Source: Fen-178 sp963722575
GTDB lineage: Bacteria; Acidobacteriota; Terriglobia; Bryobacterales; Bryobacteraceae
DNA length: 64,000 nucleotides
Assembly (NCBI GenBank): GCA_963722575.1
Contig: CAVRNR010000022.1
Coordinates: 682,001 to 746,000, forward strand
Reading direction: 5' to 3'
In this document: positions 22,736 through 30,513 of the stretch, piece by piece
Numbering within the stretch: the first letter of the stretch is position 1
Layout of the letters: the number at the start of each line of letters is the position of its first letter
Translations under genes and position numbers: made by a program
Notes under the pieces: model-generated
Told to the model about the DNA's origin: nothing
Seen by the model: the letters and a program-made list of their open reading frames with translations, nothing else
Database searches by the model: none

Positions 22736-23322
22736 CACCCAAAACATGCCAGCGCCACCGACGACAGGCCAATCAGCACTCGAGTCACACGCGGCCCCAG
22801 ATTCCGGGCCGCGGCAAAGAGCACGATGGTGCCCGCTAGACTGAGAACCATCGTGCCGTAGAACCCCGCCAGCAAAGCCACGCTGTTGGCGGGCGCCTCG
22901 CGCCAACCCTTCAGCAGCAGCGGCCCCAGCACCAGGCTCCAGCTTATATACGGGTTGGGGTTCAGCACATTCACCAGGGCCGCCCGCAGCAGAGTCGAGG
23001 GTGCTGGCGCCATGTCCGTGGCGTCGTACCCGCGCCAAGCCTTCACGGCGCCCCAGGCCAGGTAGAGCACATATAGTCCGCCCGCCAGCCGCAGACCTTG
23101 CGCCAGCCAAACAGGCACGCGGCTCAGCACCAGCAGCACCAGCACGATCACCGGCCCATCGCTGATCAGCGGGCAGAAGGCGGCGGGCAGCGTGCGGCGC
23201 CAGCCATGGCTCAGAGTCTGCGAAATGAGGTAGGTCTGCAGCGGTCCGGGCTGCACGGCGGCGGCGAAGGCGTAAGCCATTCCCAGAATCAGGTAGGTCG
23301 ACATCCCGGCAGAATCCATCAT
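22702..23322 (-). CDS. LysE/RhtB-family exporter
   Basis: 206 residues with six hydrophobic spans. The AAAVQPGPLQTYLISQTL segment after the first span and LNPNPYISW in the middle are family signatures of LysE-type amino-acid and small-metabolite exporters. An alternative start at 23304 (MSTYLILGM) would remove six residues. The gene is divergent from the HIT-like gene at 23346 and convergent with the HPt gene. The substrate is unknown. Confidence 0.85.
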   Translation of the reverse strand: MMDSAGMSTYLILGMAYAFAAAVQPGPLQTYLISQTLSHGWRRTLPAAFCPLISDGPVIVLVLLVLSRVPVWLAQGLRLAGGLYVLYLAWGAVKAWRGYDATDMAPAPSTLLRAALVNVLNPNPYISWSLVLGPLLLKGWREAPANSVALLAGFYGTMVLSLAGTIVLFAAARNLGPRVTRVLIGLSSVALACFGCYLLWSGAGGW

Positions 23323-23345
23323 GGTATCGCTATAATCGAATCAAA

Positions 23346-23897
23346 ATGCGCTTCCTTCGCACTCTGGCCGCAACCGTACTATTGATCCTGCCGCTGGGGC
23401 GCGCCGACGTGCGCGGCTGCGCCTGCAACGTCGCCAAGCCCGAGACCATGGCGGCCACCGAGTGCCAATTGTGCCGCCTAGCCGAGGCCCAGCCCGCCGA
23501 GCCGCAATTCTTCTTTGTCAAGGACGCCAATCCCACCAAGCCCAACCGCTGGCTGGCGCTGCCGCGGTTCCATGGCGTCAACCCGCAAGACCTGGCTGGC
23601 ATGACCGCCGCCCAGCGCACCGGCTACTGGACCGCGGCCATCGCCAAGGCGCGCGAGCTATGGGGCAACCAGTGGGGGGTTGCCATGAACGGACTCGATC
23701 GCCGCACGCAGTGCCACGCCCATATGCACATCGGCAAGCTGCTCGATGGCGTGGAAAACGATCGCTTCGTGGTGGTGGATTCCCCCGCCGATATCCCCGT
23801 CCCGCCCGATGGAACGGGCATCTGGGTCCACCCCGTGGGAAACAAGCTGCATGCGCACCTGGGAGACCAGGCCGCCGAGTTGGTGCTGGAACGCTAG
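23346..23897 (+). CDS. HIT-superfamily protein, CDP-diacylglycerol pyrophosphatase-like
   Basis: 183 residues with a signal peptide (cleavage near residue 20) and a Cys-rich mature start (GCACN, ECQLC). The key motif CHAHMHIGKL fits the His-triad active site as in secreted CDP-diacylglycerol diphosphatases (Cdh), and an HPVGNKLHAHLGD segment lies near the end. It would hydrolyse a nucleotide-linked substrate outside the cytoplasm. The altronate dehydratase gene follows after 9 bp with its own AGGGGA ribosome site. The exact substrate is uncertain. Confidence 0.65.
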   Translation: MRFLRTLAATVLLILPLGRADVRGCACNVAKPETMAATECQLCRLAEAQPAEPQFFFVKDANPTKPNRWLALPRFHGVNPQDLAGMTAAQRTGYWTAAIAKARELWGNQWGVAMNGLDRRTQCHAHMHIGKLLDGVENDRFVVVDSPADIPVPPDGTGIWVHPVGNKLHAHLGDQAAELVLER

Positions 23898-23906
23898 GGG
23901 AACCGG

Positions 23907-25442
23907 ATGCTGCTCGACATCGCCAAGCTGCCGACGGCCGGGAATTCGGTCATTCGCCTTCACTCCACCGACAACGTGGCGGTGGCGCGCGTACCCATTC
24001 CTGCGGGGACCGGGCTGTCGGTCGAGGGACTTCAGCTCGTAACGCGCGAGGCCATTCCGGCGGGCCACAAGGTGGCGCTGCGGGCGATCGGGCCGGGCGA
24101 GCTGGTGGAGCGCTACGGCCAGGCCATCGGCCGCGCCAGCCAGCTCATCGAAGCCGGGCGGCACGTGCATACGCACAACCTCTCCTTCGAAGAGCTGCAA
24201 TTCGACTACGAGTTTCCGGCGACGGAGACGCCCGTGCCGCGGGCCGGCAAGAATGCCCCCACCTTTCTCGGCTACCAGCGCGCGGACGGGCGCGTGGGAA
24301 CGCGCAATTACATCGCCGTGGTGGCGGCCAGCAACTGCGCGGCGCACACCGCCGAAGCGGTTGCCCGTAGCTATGAGGGCCAAACGCTCGCGCCCAACGT
24401 GGATGGCGTGGTGGCCTTTCCGCACGGCGAGGGTTGCGGCCACGTCTTCGGTCCCGATGTCGACCAGCTCCGCCGGACCATGGGCGGCGTGCTGGCCCAT
24501 CCCAACGTCTCGGCCGGCATCATCCTCGGGCTGGGCTGCGAGGTGAACCAGATCGACTACTACCTCTCCGGCGAGGCCGGGAGGTCCGCGCCGCTGGTCG
24601 GGGTGACGCTGCAATCGAGCGGCGGCACGCGCGGCGCGGTGGAAGCCGCGCGCCGCGAGATTTCGAGGTTCCTGGACCGGGCGGCGGCGGAAAAGCGCAC
24701 CGCAACGCCGGCTTCGAAGATCGTGCTGGGACTGAACTGCGGCGGGTCGGATTCCTTCTCCGGCATCACCGCCAACCCCGCGCTGGGCTACTGCTCGGAC
24801 CTGCTGGCCGGGATCGGCGCCACCGCGGTGCTCGCCGAGACGCCCGAGATCTTCGGCGCCGAACATTTGCTCGTCAAACGGGCGCGCAATAAACAAGTGG
24901 CTGAAAAATTATTGCGCTGCATCCGGGAGTACCGGGAATACTTGAACCGGTTCGCGTGCGGTTTCGACGATAACCCGTCGCCCGGCAACAAGCAGGGCGG
25001 GCTGAGCAACATTCTCGAGAAATCGCTGGGCGCGGTAGCCAAAGGCGGCACCTCGCCGCTGATCGAGGTCTACGACTTCGCCGAACGCGTCGCCTCCCCG
25101 GGTTTCGTGTTCATGAATACGCCCGGCTACGACCCGGTGTCCCTCACCGGCCTGGCGGCCGGCGGCTGTACCTTGCTGGCGTTCACCACCGGCCGCGGCA
25201 GCGCCATTGGATTCCCCACCGTCCCGGTGATCAAGATCTCTTCCAACAGCGGCATGTACCGGCGCATGACGGACAACATGGACATCAACGCCGGAGCGAT
25301 CGCCGATGGCGAAGCCTCCGTGGCGCAGGTGGGCCGCGAGATTTTCGATTTTGTGTTGGAGGTGGCTTCCGGCCGGCGCACCTGCGCCGAGCGGCTGGGG
25401 CATCGGGAGTTTGTGCCGTGGCGGATCGGCCCGGTCATGTAG
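23907..25442 (+). CDS. UxaA-family altronate/galactarate-type dehydratase
   Basis: 511 residues. An N-terminal SAF-like domain (about 10-95) is joined to the large catalytic domain (GYQRADGRVGTRNYIAVV, FPHGEGCG, GLGCEVNQI, GLNCGGSDSFSG, FMNTPGYDP), all typical of full-length UxaA proteins that dehydrate D-altronate to 2-keto-3-deoxygluconate with an iron cofactor. The length fits the fused two-domain form. No uxaB, uxaC or kdgK genes are in the window. Related family members act on other sugar acids, so the substrate is provisional. Confidence 0.9.
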   Translation: MLLDIAKLPTAGNSVIRLHSTDNVAVARVPIPAGTGLSVEGLQLVTREAIPAGHKVALRAIGPGELVERYGQAIGRASQLIEAGRHVHTHNLSFEELQFDYEFPATETPVPRAGKNAPTFLGYQRADGRVGTRNYIAVVAASNCAAHTAEAVARSYEGQTLAPNVDGVVAFPHGEGCGHVFGPDVDQLRRTMGGVLAHPNVSAGIILGLGCEVNQIDYYLSGEAGRSAPLVGVTLQSSGGTRGAVEAARREISRFLDRAAAEKRTATPASKIVLGLNCGGSDSFSGITANPALGYCSDLLAGIGATAVLAETPEIFGAEHLLVKRARNKQVAEKLLRCIREYREYLNRFACGFDDNPSPGNKQGGLSNILEKSLGAVAKGGTSPLIEVYDFAERVASPGFVFMNTPGYDPVSLTGLAAGGCTLLAFTTGRGSAIGFPTVPVIKISSNSGMYRRMTDNMDINAGAIADGEASVAQVGREIFDFVLEVASGRRTCAERLGHREFVPWRIGPVM

Positions 25443-25461
25443 CAGATACAATAGGTGATAC

Positions 25462-26412
25462 ATGTCGCGATGTTTCTTACTTATTCTGGCGGCCGCCCTC
25501 ATGTCGGCGGCGCCCGTTTCCGCCCAGGACCAGAAGAAGTCCGCCCTCGACAAGGCCACGCTGGAAGCCTATGTCCGCCATCTGTTCGTGATGAAATCGG
25601 ACGTCACCGTGCAGGTGTCCGATCCGAAGCCTTCACAGGTGCCGGGTTTCGTTGAGGTGGTGGTGCATGCCTCCAAGGGCGATGCCTCCGGGGACTTCCC
25701 TTTCCTGATCTCCAAGGACGGGTCGAAGATCCTGCAGGCCACCGTCTACGACGTCAATTCCAACCCCTTTAAGCCCGATCTGGACAAGCTGAAGACCGAA
25801 TTCCAGCCGAGCTTTGGGACGCCGGGCGCGCCGGTTGTGCTGGTGGAGTTCACCGATTTCGAGTGCCCCTACTGCAAGGAAGAGGCCACCATGCTGCGGC
25901 AGAACCTGCTCACCGCCTACCCCAAGCAGGTGCGCCTCTACTTCAAGGACTTTCCCATCGAGGCCATCCATCCCTGGGCCAAGTCCGCTGCCATCGCCGG
26001 CCGTTGCGTGTTCCGGCAGGACCCCAGCTCGTTCTGGAGCTACCACGACTGGATGTTCGCCCACCAGGCCGACATCACTCCCGTGAACCTGAAGGACAAG
26101 GTGATGGAGTGGGCCAAGGGCGAGAAAGACATCGATGTCCTGCAGCTTGGCCGGTGCATGGATACCAAGGCTACCGAAGCCGAGGTGGACAAGAACATCG
26201 CCGAGGCCCACGCCCTCAACGTCAATGCCACTCCCACCCTGTTCGTCAACGGACGCCGGATTCCCCAGGCCATCGACTGGACCAACCTGCGCAGCATCAT
26301 CGATTACGAAATCGAGTATCAGAAGACGGCCAAGAACGCCGGCGAGGCTTGCTGCGAAGTGAAGCTCGACACACCGGGGCTTCCCCAGAAGGCGCCGCCA
26401 GCCAAGAAATAG
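25462..26412 (+). CDS. Exported DsbA-family thioredoxin-fold protein
   Basis: 316 residues with a Sec signal (about 1-21). Residues about 25-105 form an N-terminal domain found on some actinobacterial and acidobacterial DsbA-like proteins. A thioredoxin_4-type fold follows with the redox pair in FECPYCKEE, a KDFPIEAIHPWA helix and the cis-Pro loop NATPTLFVNGRRI. It should make or reshuffle disulfides in the periplasm. Two Cys near the C-terminus (EACCEVK) are an extra feature. It lies 19 bp after the uxaA-like gene and could be cotranscribed, though no functional link is evident. Confidence 0.85.
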   Translation: MSRCFLLILAAALMSAAPVSAQDQKKSALDKATLEAYVRHLFVMKSDVTVQVSDPKPSQVPGFVEVVVHASKGDASGDFPFLISKDGSKILQATVYDVNSNPFKPDLDKLKTEFQPSFGTPGAPVVLVEFTDFECPYCKEEATMLRQNLLTAYPKQVRLYFKDFPIEAIHPWAKSAAIAGRCVFRQDPSSFWSYHDWMFAHQADITPVNLKDKVMEWAKGEKDIDVLQLGRCMDTKATEAEVDKNIAEAHALNVNATPTLFVNGRRIPQAIDWTNLRSIIDYEIEYQKTAKNAGEACCEVKLDTPGLPQKAPPAKK

Positions 26413-26435
26413 TAGCGCCGGCGCCACGCGTTACC

Positions 26436-27590
26436 ATGTTGTTCATGAGACATTGCCACTGGATGGCCGCCGTTGCGCTGGGCTTCCTGACATTCGCCTG
26501 TCTGGCGCAGGCCCCCTCGAAGAAAGGATCGTCCGACGTGAAGAAACAGGTTTACGGGAAGTTGCCCGACGGCGCCCCCATCGAACTCTACACGCTCTCG
26601 AATCCCAACGGGATGCGAGCCGGCATCATGACTTATGGCGGAACCGTCGTCTCGCTGACGGCTCCGGACCGTAACGGCAAGTTCGCGGACGTGGTGCTGG
26701 GAGCGGACAGCCTGGAAGGCTACCTCAAGCAGACCAACTTCTTCGGCGCCATCATCGGCCGCTACGGCAACCGCATCGGCCACGGAACCTTCAAGCTCGA
26801 CGGCAAGCAGTACATTCTGCCGAAAAACGACGGCGACAACACCTTGCACGGCGGTCCCCAGGGCTTCGACAAACGCGTGTGGAAAGCCACTCCGGTCTCG
26901 ACCGCGGAAGGCCAGGGCCTGGAGCTGACCTACGTGAGCAAGGACGGCGAAGAGGGTTTCCCGGGGACTCTTTCGGTAAAAGTGGTCTACACCCTGACCG
27001 CGCGCAACGAGTTGAAGATCGACTACACGGCCACCACCGATAAGGACACGGTGGTGAACCTGACCAACCATTCCTACTTCAACCTGGCCGGGCAGGGCGA
27101 AGGCGACGTTCTCGGCCACCAGGTCATGATCGACGCCAGCCGCTTCACGCCGGTGGATGCCGGCCTGATCCCCACCGGCGAGCTTCGCGCCGTCAAGGGC
27201 ACGCCTTTCGATTTCACCACCGCCACCGCTATCGGCGCGCGCATCGGCCAGAGCGACCCGCAGTTAAAGCTCGGCAACGGCTACGACCACAACTGGGTGC
27301 TGAACAAGGGCCATGGCGGACTCACCAAGGCGGCCGAGGTCTTCGAGCCAAAAACCGGGCGCGTGATGCAGGTATGGACCACCGAGCCGGGCCTGCAGTT
27401 CTACACCGGCAACTTCCTGGATGGTTCCGTGCGCGGCAAAGGCGGAAAAGTGTATCCGTTCCGCAGCGCGTTCTGCATGGAGACCCAGCACTATCCCGAC
27501 TCGCCCAACAAGCCCAGCTTCCCCGCCACCGTGCTGAAGCCGGGGACTACTTACCACACCACCACGATCTACCGCTTCTCGGCGCGATGA
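26436..27590 (+). CDS. Aldose 1-epimerase (galactose mutarotase family), exported
   Basis: From the ATG at 26436 the product is 384 residues, with a signal peptide ending near CLAQAPS. It shows the mutarotase landmarks GRYGNRIGHGTF, LHGGPQGFDKRVW (substrate His), NLTNHSYFNLAG (second His), GYDHNWVLN and EPGLQFYTGNF, where the Glu is the catalytic base. It interconverts alpha and beta anomers of aldohexoses, here probably in the periplasm after polysaccharide hydrolysis. The 23-bp gap before it contains GTAGCGCCGGCG and CGTTACC, half-sites like those of the palindromic repeats elsewhere. Confidence 0.92.
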   Translation: MLFMRHCHWMAAVALGFLTFACLAQAPSKKGSSDVKKQVYGKLPDGAPIELYTLSNPNGMRAGIMTYGGTVVSLTAPDRNGKFADVVLGADSLEGYLKQTNFFGAIIGRYGNRIGHGTFKLDGKQYILPKNDGDNTLHGGPQGFDKRVWKATPVSTAEGQGLELTYVSKDGEEGFPGTLSVKVVYTLTARNELKIDYTATTDKDTVVNLTNHSYFNLAGQGEGDVLGHQVMIDASRFTPVDAGLIPTGELRAVKGTPFDFTTATAIGARIGQSDPQLKLGNGYDHNWVLNKGHGGLTKAAEVFEPKTGRVMQVWTTEPGLQFYTGNFLDGSVRGKGGKVYPFRSAFCMETQHYPDSPNKPSFPATVLKPGTTYHTTTIYRFSAR

Positions 27591-27595
27591 CCTCG

Positions 27596-29137
27596 CTACT
27601 GACCGAGGAACTTTTCTAGTTTCGAGACTTCCTTCTCCGCCAGGTCGAGATTCCTCTGCCCGGCCGCGGCGTCGCCCCGCTGCAAGGCGGCGTCGGCTTG
27701 GCTCAGAAGGTAGTCCATCCGCTGCTCGGAGGCAGCCATGTCGGCGCGAAGCCCGAGCCCCGAGCGGGCCTGTGCCTTGCGCAGAGCGTTCAGGCTGGAC
27801 TTGACAGTTCCAGCCCGGATGCTGAGCATCGATCCCTGGTCGCGGAGTTTCTCCAACTGCTCCGCCTGGGCGGCATCCGCGGCGGAAGCCGCGGGCGCCG
27901 GCGAAGCCTGCGGCGGCGGCGCTTCGGGCGGCTGCTGGGCCGGCGCCGGTGCCTGAACCGAAGCGGCAGCGGCAGGCGCGCGGCGAACCGGTTGCGGCGC
28001 GGCCTTGGCGGCCGGCGCCGGCGACACCGGCGGCTGACTGGCCGGTTGGGTCTCGGCCGGCGCCGCAGCCGGCGGAGGCGTCGCAGCCGGCGGCGCTTCG
28101 GCTGGCGCCTGTTGGGCTGGCGCCGAGACCACGGCAACCGGCGCGCTTTCGGCGGCCGTGTGCCGGAACTTCGGAATCTGCGTTACGGCGGCAACAATCA
28201 CCGCGATGGTAGCCAGCGACCCCAGCGCGATATACAGTCCGCGGTGGCTGCGCGCGGGCGGAGGAGGCGGCGCAACTACAACCGGCGCCGCCGCGGGTGT
28301 CGCAGCCGTCTGCACAGGCCCTCGCACGCTCAGAAGGGCTGATCGAAACGCGTCCGCGGTCTGGAATCGCTGCGCCGGATCTTTCTCCAGCGACATGAGA
28401 ATGATCTCGCTGAGCGCGGGAGGCAGGTTCGGATCCACCTGTATGGGCGGCGGCGGAGTGGTTTCCAGGTTCGCGGCCATGATGGAATACTCGCTATCCC
28501 CCTGGAACGGACGGGCGCCCGTGACCATTTCGTAGAGCGAGATGCCCAGCGAGTACAGATCCGAGCGCGGGTCCAGATCGATCGCGCCCTTGATCTGCTC
28601 CGGAGACATGTAATACAGCGACCCGACGGTGCGCCCGGTCTGCGTGAGTTTGCGGTCCGCCGCCATTCTGGCGATGCCGAAATCCATCAGCTTGACCACG
28701 CCGCTGGGGGTGATGATCATGTTGGCGGGTTTGAGGTCGCGGTGGACCACGCCATGGGCGTGGGCGTAAGCCAGCGCCGAGAGCACCTGGGCCGTGTAGT
28801 CGATGGCCTTATCGATGGGAAGGCGGCCGGAGCGCAGAACCGCCTCGACGGTGACGCCTTCCACGTACTCCATCAACATCAGCAACTGGTTGTCCAGCCG
28901 CAAGGCGGTGTGCAGCGCGGCGATGTTGGGATGATCGAGGCTCGCCTGGACCTTGATCTCGCGCACGAACCGGTCCGCCAGCTCGGCATCGCCTTCGAGG
29001 TCGGGCAGCACCACCTTCATGGCCTCGACGCGGTCGGAAATGACATTCCGGACCTTGTAGACACGCCCCATTCCGCCGGCCCCGAGGACTTCCAAAACCT
29101 CGTAGTCGCCAACGCGGGAACCGATTTCGTAGTTCAT
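27596..29137 (-). CDS. PknB-type serine/threonine protein kinase with membrane anchor
   Basis: Start at the ATG at 29137 (MNYEIGSRVGDYEVLEVLGA), preceded by GGAGG at 5 nt; the longer upstream frame is not needed. The kinase domain spans about residues 10-270 with the Gly loop GAGGMGRVYKV, Lys in EAMKVVL, HRDLKPANM catalytic loop, DFGIARM and the P+1 region YMSPEQ. One membrane span (GLYIALGSLATIAVIVAAV) follows, then a long Pro/Ala-rich segment and a Gln/Arg-rich coiled coil. The outer domain has no PASTA repeats. It converges on the epimerase gene with 5 bp between stops. Confidence 0.93.
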   Translation of the reverse strand: MNYEIGSRVGDYEVLEVLGAGGMGRVYKVRNVISDRVEAMKVVLPDLEGDAELADRFVREIKVQASLDHPNIAALHTALRLDNQLLMLMEYVEGVTVEAVLRSGRLPIDKAIDYTAQVLSALAYAHAHGVVHRDLKPANMIITPSGVVKLMDFGIARMAADRKLTQTGRTVGSLYYMSPEQIKGAIDLDPRSDLYSLGISLYEMVTGARPFQGDSEYSIMAANLETTPPPPIQVDPNLPPALSEIILMSLEKDPAQRFQTADAFRSALLSVRGPVQTAATPAAAPVVVAPPPPPARSHRGLYIALGSLATIAVIVAAVTQIPKFRHTAAESAPVAVVSAPAQQAPAEAPPAATPPPAAAPAETQPASQPPVSPAPAAKAAPQPVRRAPAAAASVQAPAPAQQPPEAPPPQASPAPAASAADAAQAEQLEKLRDQGSMLSIRAGTVKSSLNALRKAQARSGLGLRADMAASEQRMDYLLSQADAALQRGDAAAGQRNLDLAEKEVSKLEKFLGQ

Positions 29138-29201
29138 GAACGCCTCCGTGATTGTATAGATTATACGCCGAGCTACAGGCAACCGCGCCCCAGGAAGCCG
29201 T

Positions 29202-29675
29202 GAAAAATGGGCAAGCCAAAGCATGGATGGCTCCGGGATACTCCGCCACGTGTATCCCGGCGCGGACATCCCCGTGGTCCAACTCAGCATCGACGAGACC
29301 GCGGCGCCGGCGTTTCATGATGAGATCGGCCGCAAACTGGCGCCATTACGGGACGAAGGCGTTCTCATTGTGGGCAGCGGAAACCTGGTCCACAATCTGC
29401 ACGCGCATGCGTGGGGACGGCGTGTGGCGGAGCCTTACGATTGAGCCATTCGCTTTGAGCGGCGGGCGAAGGACCTGATGCTGGCCGGCGAGCACCAACC
29501 GCTCATTGAATACGAGCGGCTCGGCCCGGACGCGATGCTCTCGATCTCGGCGCCGGATCACTACTTGCCGCTGCTCTACGTGCTGGCGACCAGGCGGCAG
29601 GGCGGGAAAATCGCCTTTCCGATCGAAGGCATCGACGGCGGATCGATATCGATGCTGGCTGCAGAGATTCTGTAG
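29202..29675 (+). pseudogene. Remnant of DODA/YgiD-type extradiol dioxygenase
   Basis: One frame matches the C-terminal 60% of 4,5-DOPA dioxygenase extradiol proteins: RHVYPGADIPVVQLSID, LRDEGVLIVGSGNLVHNLHA, then an in-frame TGA at 29442-29444, then AIRFERR, APDHYLPLLYVL and EGIDGGSISML. Homologues have Trp at the stop position (PYPWATSF in E. coli YgiD), so a single TGG-to-TGA change explains it. The N-terminal third with the metal-binding His residues is missing. The kinase promoter on the other strand must lie inside this remnant. Confidence 0.8.
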
Positions 29676-29693
29676 AATTGGAGCATCCCGATG
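29662..29693 (+). repeat. 32-bp direct repeat, left copy flanking the HEPN/MNT module
   Basis: Starts CAGAGATTCTGTAGAATT and ends GCATCCCGATG. Matches 30482-30513 with one mismatch (G at 29681, A at 30501). It carries the last codons and stop of the dioxygenase remnant. The toxin-antitoxin genes lie in the 788 bp between the copies. Confidence 0.9.
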
Positions 29694-29699
29694 GCGCGC

Positions 29700-30113
29700 T
29701 CACCCGCTCGTGTCGTCACCGGCAATGCGTATGCCTACGCAGTCCAGAACTCCGGCGGCCGCCGCGACCCATTGCCGAGCCTCCTCGATAGAGGGAATTT
29801 CATCTTCGCCGGGGTACCGAAACCGGGCAGCGAACTGGGTCAGGTCCAGTGCGGGTTCGACTCCAATTGCAACGCCAGGATCGATTGCAACGCACAACCT
29901 CAGCAGTACGGCGAGGTCGTGAGTAAGGGGGAACGGCTGTTCGTGCCAGATCAGGAAAGCCTTGAGGGACTTCTCGGCGGCTTGCTGGGCGTGAAAGAGG
30001 CTCTGGCGCACGCGAGATGGCGTTGCCCCCAAGAGAACTCGCGCCGTGTCCAGGTCATCCGCCGCGAACTGCAACCAAGCCGCGGCTTCTTCAGACCGGA
30101 ACTGACTGGGCAT
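29700..30113 (-). CDS. HEPN-domain protein (toxin of HEPN/MNT pair)
   Basis: 137 residues, all helical. It contains AAAWLQFAADDLDTARVLL, then SLFHAQQAAEKSLKAFL, PLTHDLAVLLRLC and FAARFRYPGEDEIPS, the standard landmarks of small HEPN proteins (PF05168). It overlaps the upstream MNT gene by 23 bp and its stop lies 7 bp inside the left 32-bp repeat. HEPN partners of MNT enzymes are often RNases that are silenced by nucleotide transfer from the MNT protein. Whether this one retains RNase activity is not visible from motifs alone. Confidence 0.85.
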   Translation of the reverse strand: MPSQFRSEEAAAWLQFAADDLDTARVLLGATPSRVRQSLFHAQQAAEKSLKAFLIWHEQPFPLTHDLAVLLRLCVAIDPGVAIGVEPALDLTQFAARFRYPGEDEIPSIEEARQWVAAAAGVLDCVGIRIAGDDTSG

Positions 30114-30423
30114 CGTAGACCAGTCTCCCTTCCCTGATGGCGATAGCTGGAAGAGACATCATCCAATCCCTTCGCTGCTCGAACCACCGCCGCCTGACGG
30201 GCACCACATCCACGGAGACGTCAAGCCCGTACAGGGTGCGGTATAGGCCCCGGCAGAACAGTTTCTCGCGCGGAGCATCGTCGGGGAGCACAATCAGAAA
30301 ATCAAGGTCGCTGTCGGGGCGGTCTTCCCCGCGCGCTGTGGAGCCGAAGAGATATACCTTCTCCGGCGCAAAAAAAGCCACGAGCCGTTTCACCGCCTCT
30401 TCGGTCTGGACGTTGCGGTTCAT
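30091..30423 (-). CDS. MNT-type minimal nucleotidyltransferase (antitoxin of HEPN/MNT pair)
   Basis: Start ATG at 30423, preceded by GGGAG. 110 residues. The catalytic motif is complete: YLFGSTARGEDRPDSDLDFLI fits G-S-x10-D-x-D, and a later acidic residue is in VSVDVVPVRR. Such enzymes modify their HEPN partner by adding AMP. Overlap with the HEPN gene makes a single translational unit. The module is bounded by a 32-bp direct repeat and carries no transposase. Confidence 0.87.
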   Translation of the reverse strand: MNRNVQTEEAVKRLVAFFAPEKVYLFGSTARGEDRPDSDLDFLIVLPDDAPREKLFCRGLYRTLYGLDVSVDVVPVRRRWFEQRRDWMMSLPAIAIREGRLVYDAQSVPV

Positions 30424-30481
30424 CCCTGCTCCCATTATGTATCCGCCGGCCGCCGTCCCGCAGCCACACGCAACACGCTGC

Positions 30482-30513
30482 CAGAGATTCTGTAGAATTG
30501 AAGCATCCCGATG
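30482..30513 (+). repeat. 32-bp direct repeat, right copy flanking the HEPN/MNT module
   Basis: Second copy of the 29662-29693 sequence with one mismatch. Its final ATG is the start codon of the helicase gene. Before the insertion, the dioxygenase stop and the helicase start were therefore probably one continuous junction. Confidence 0.9.
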
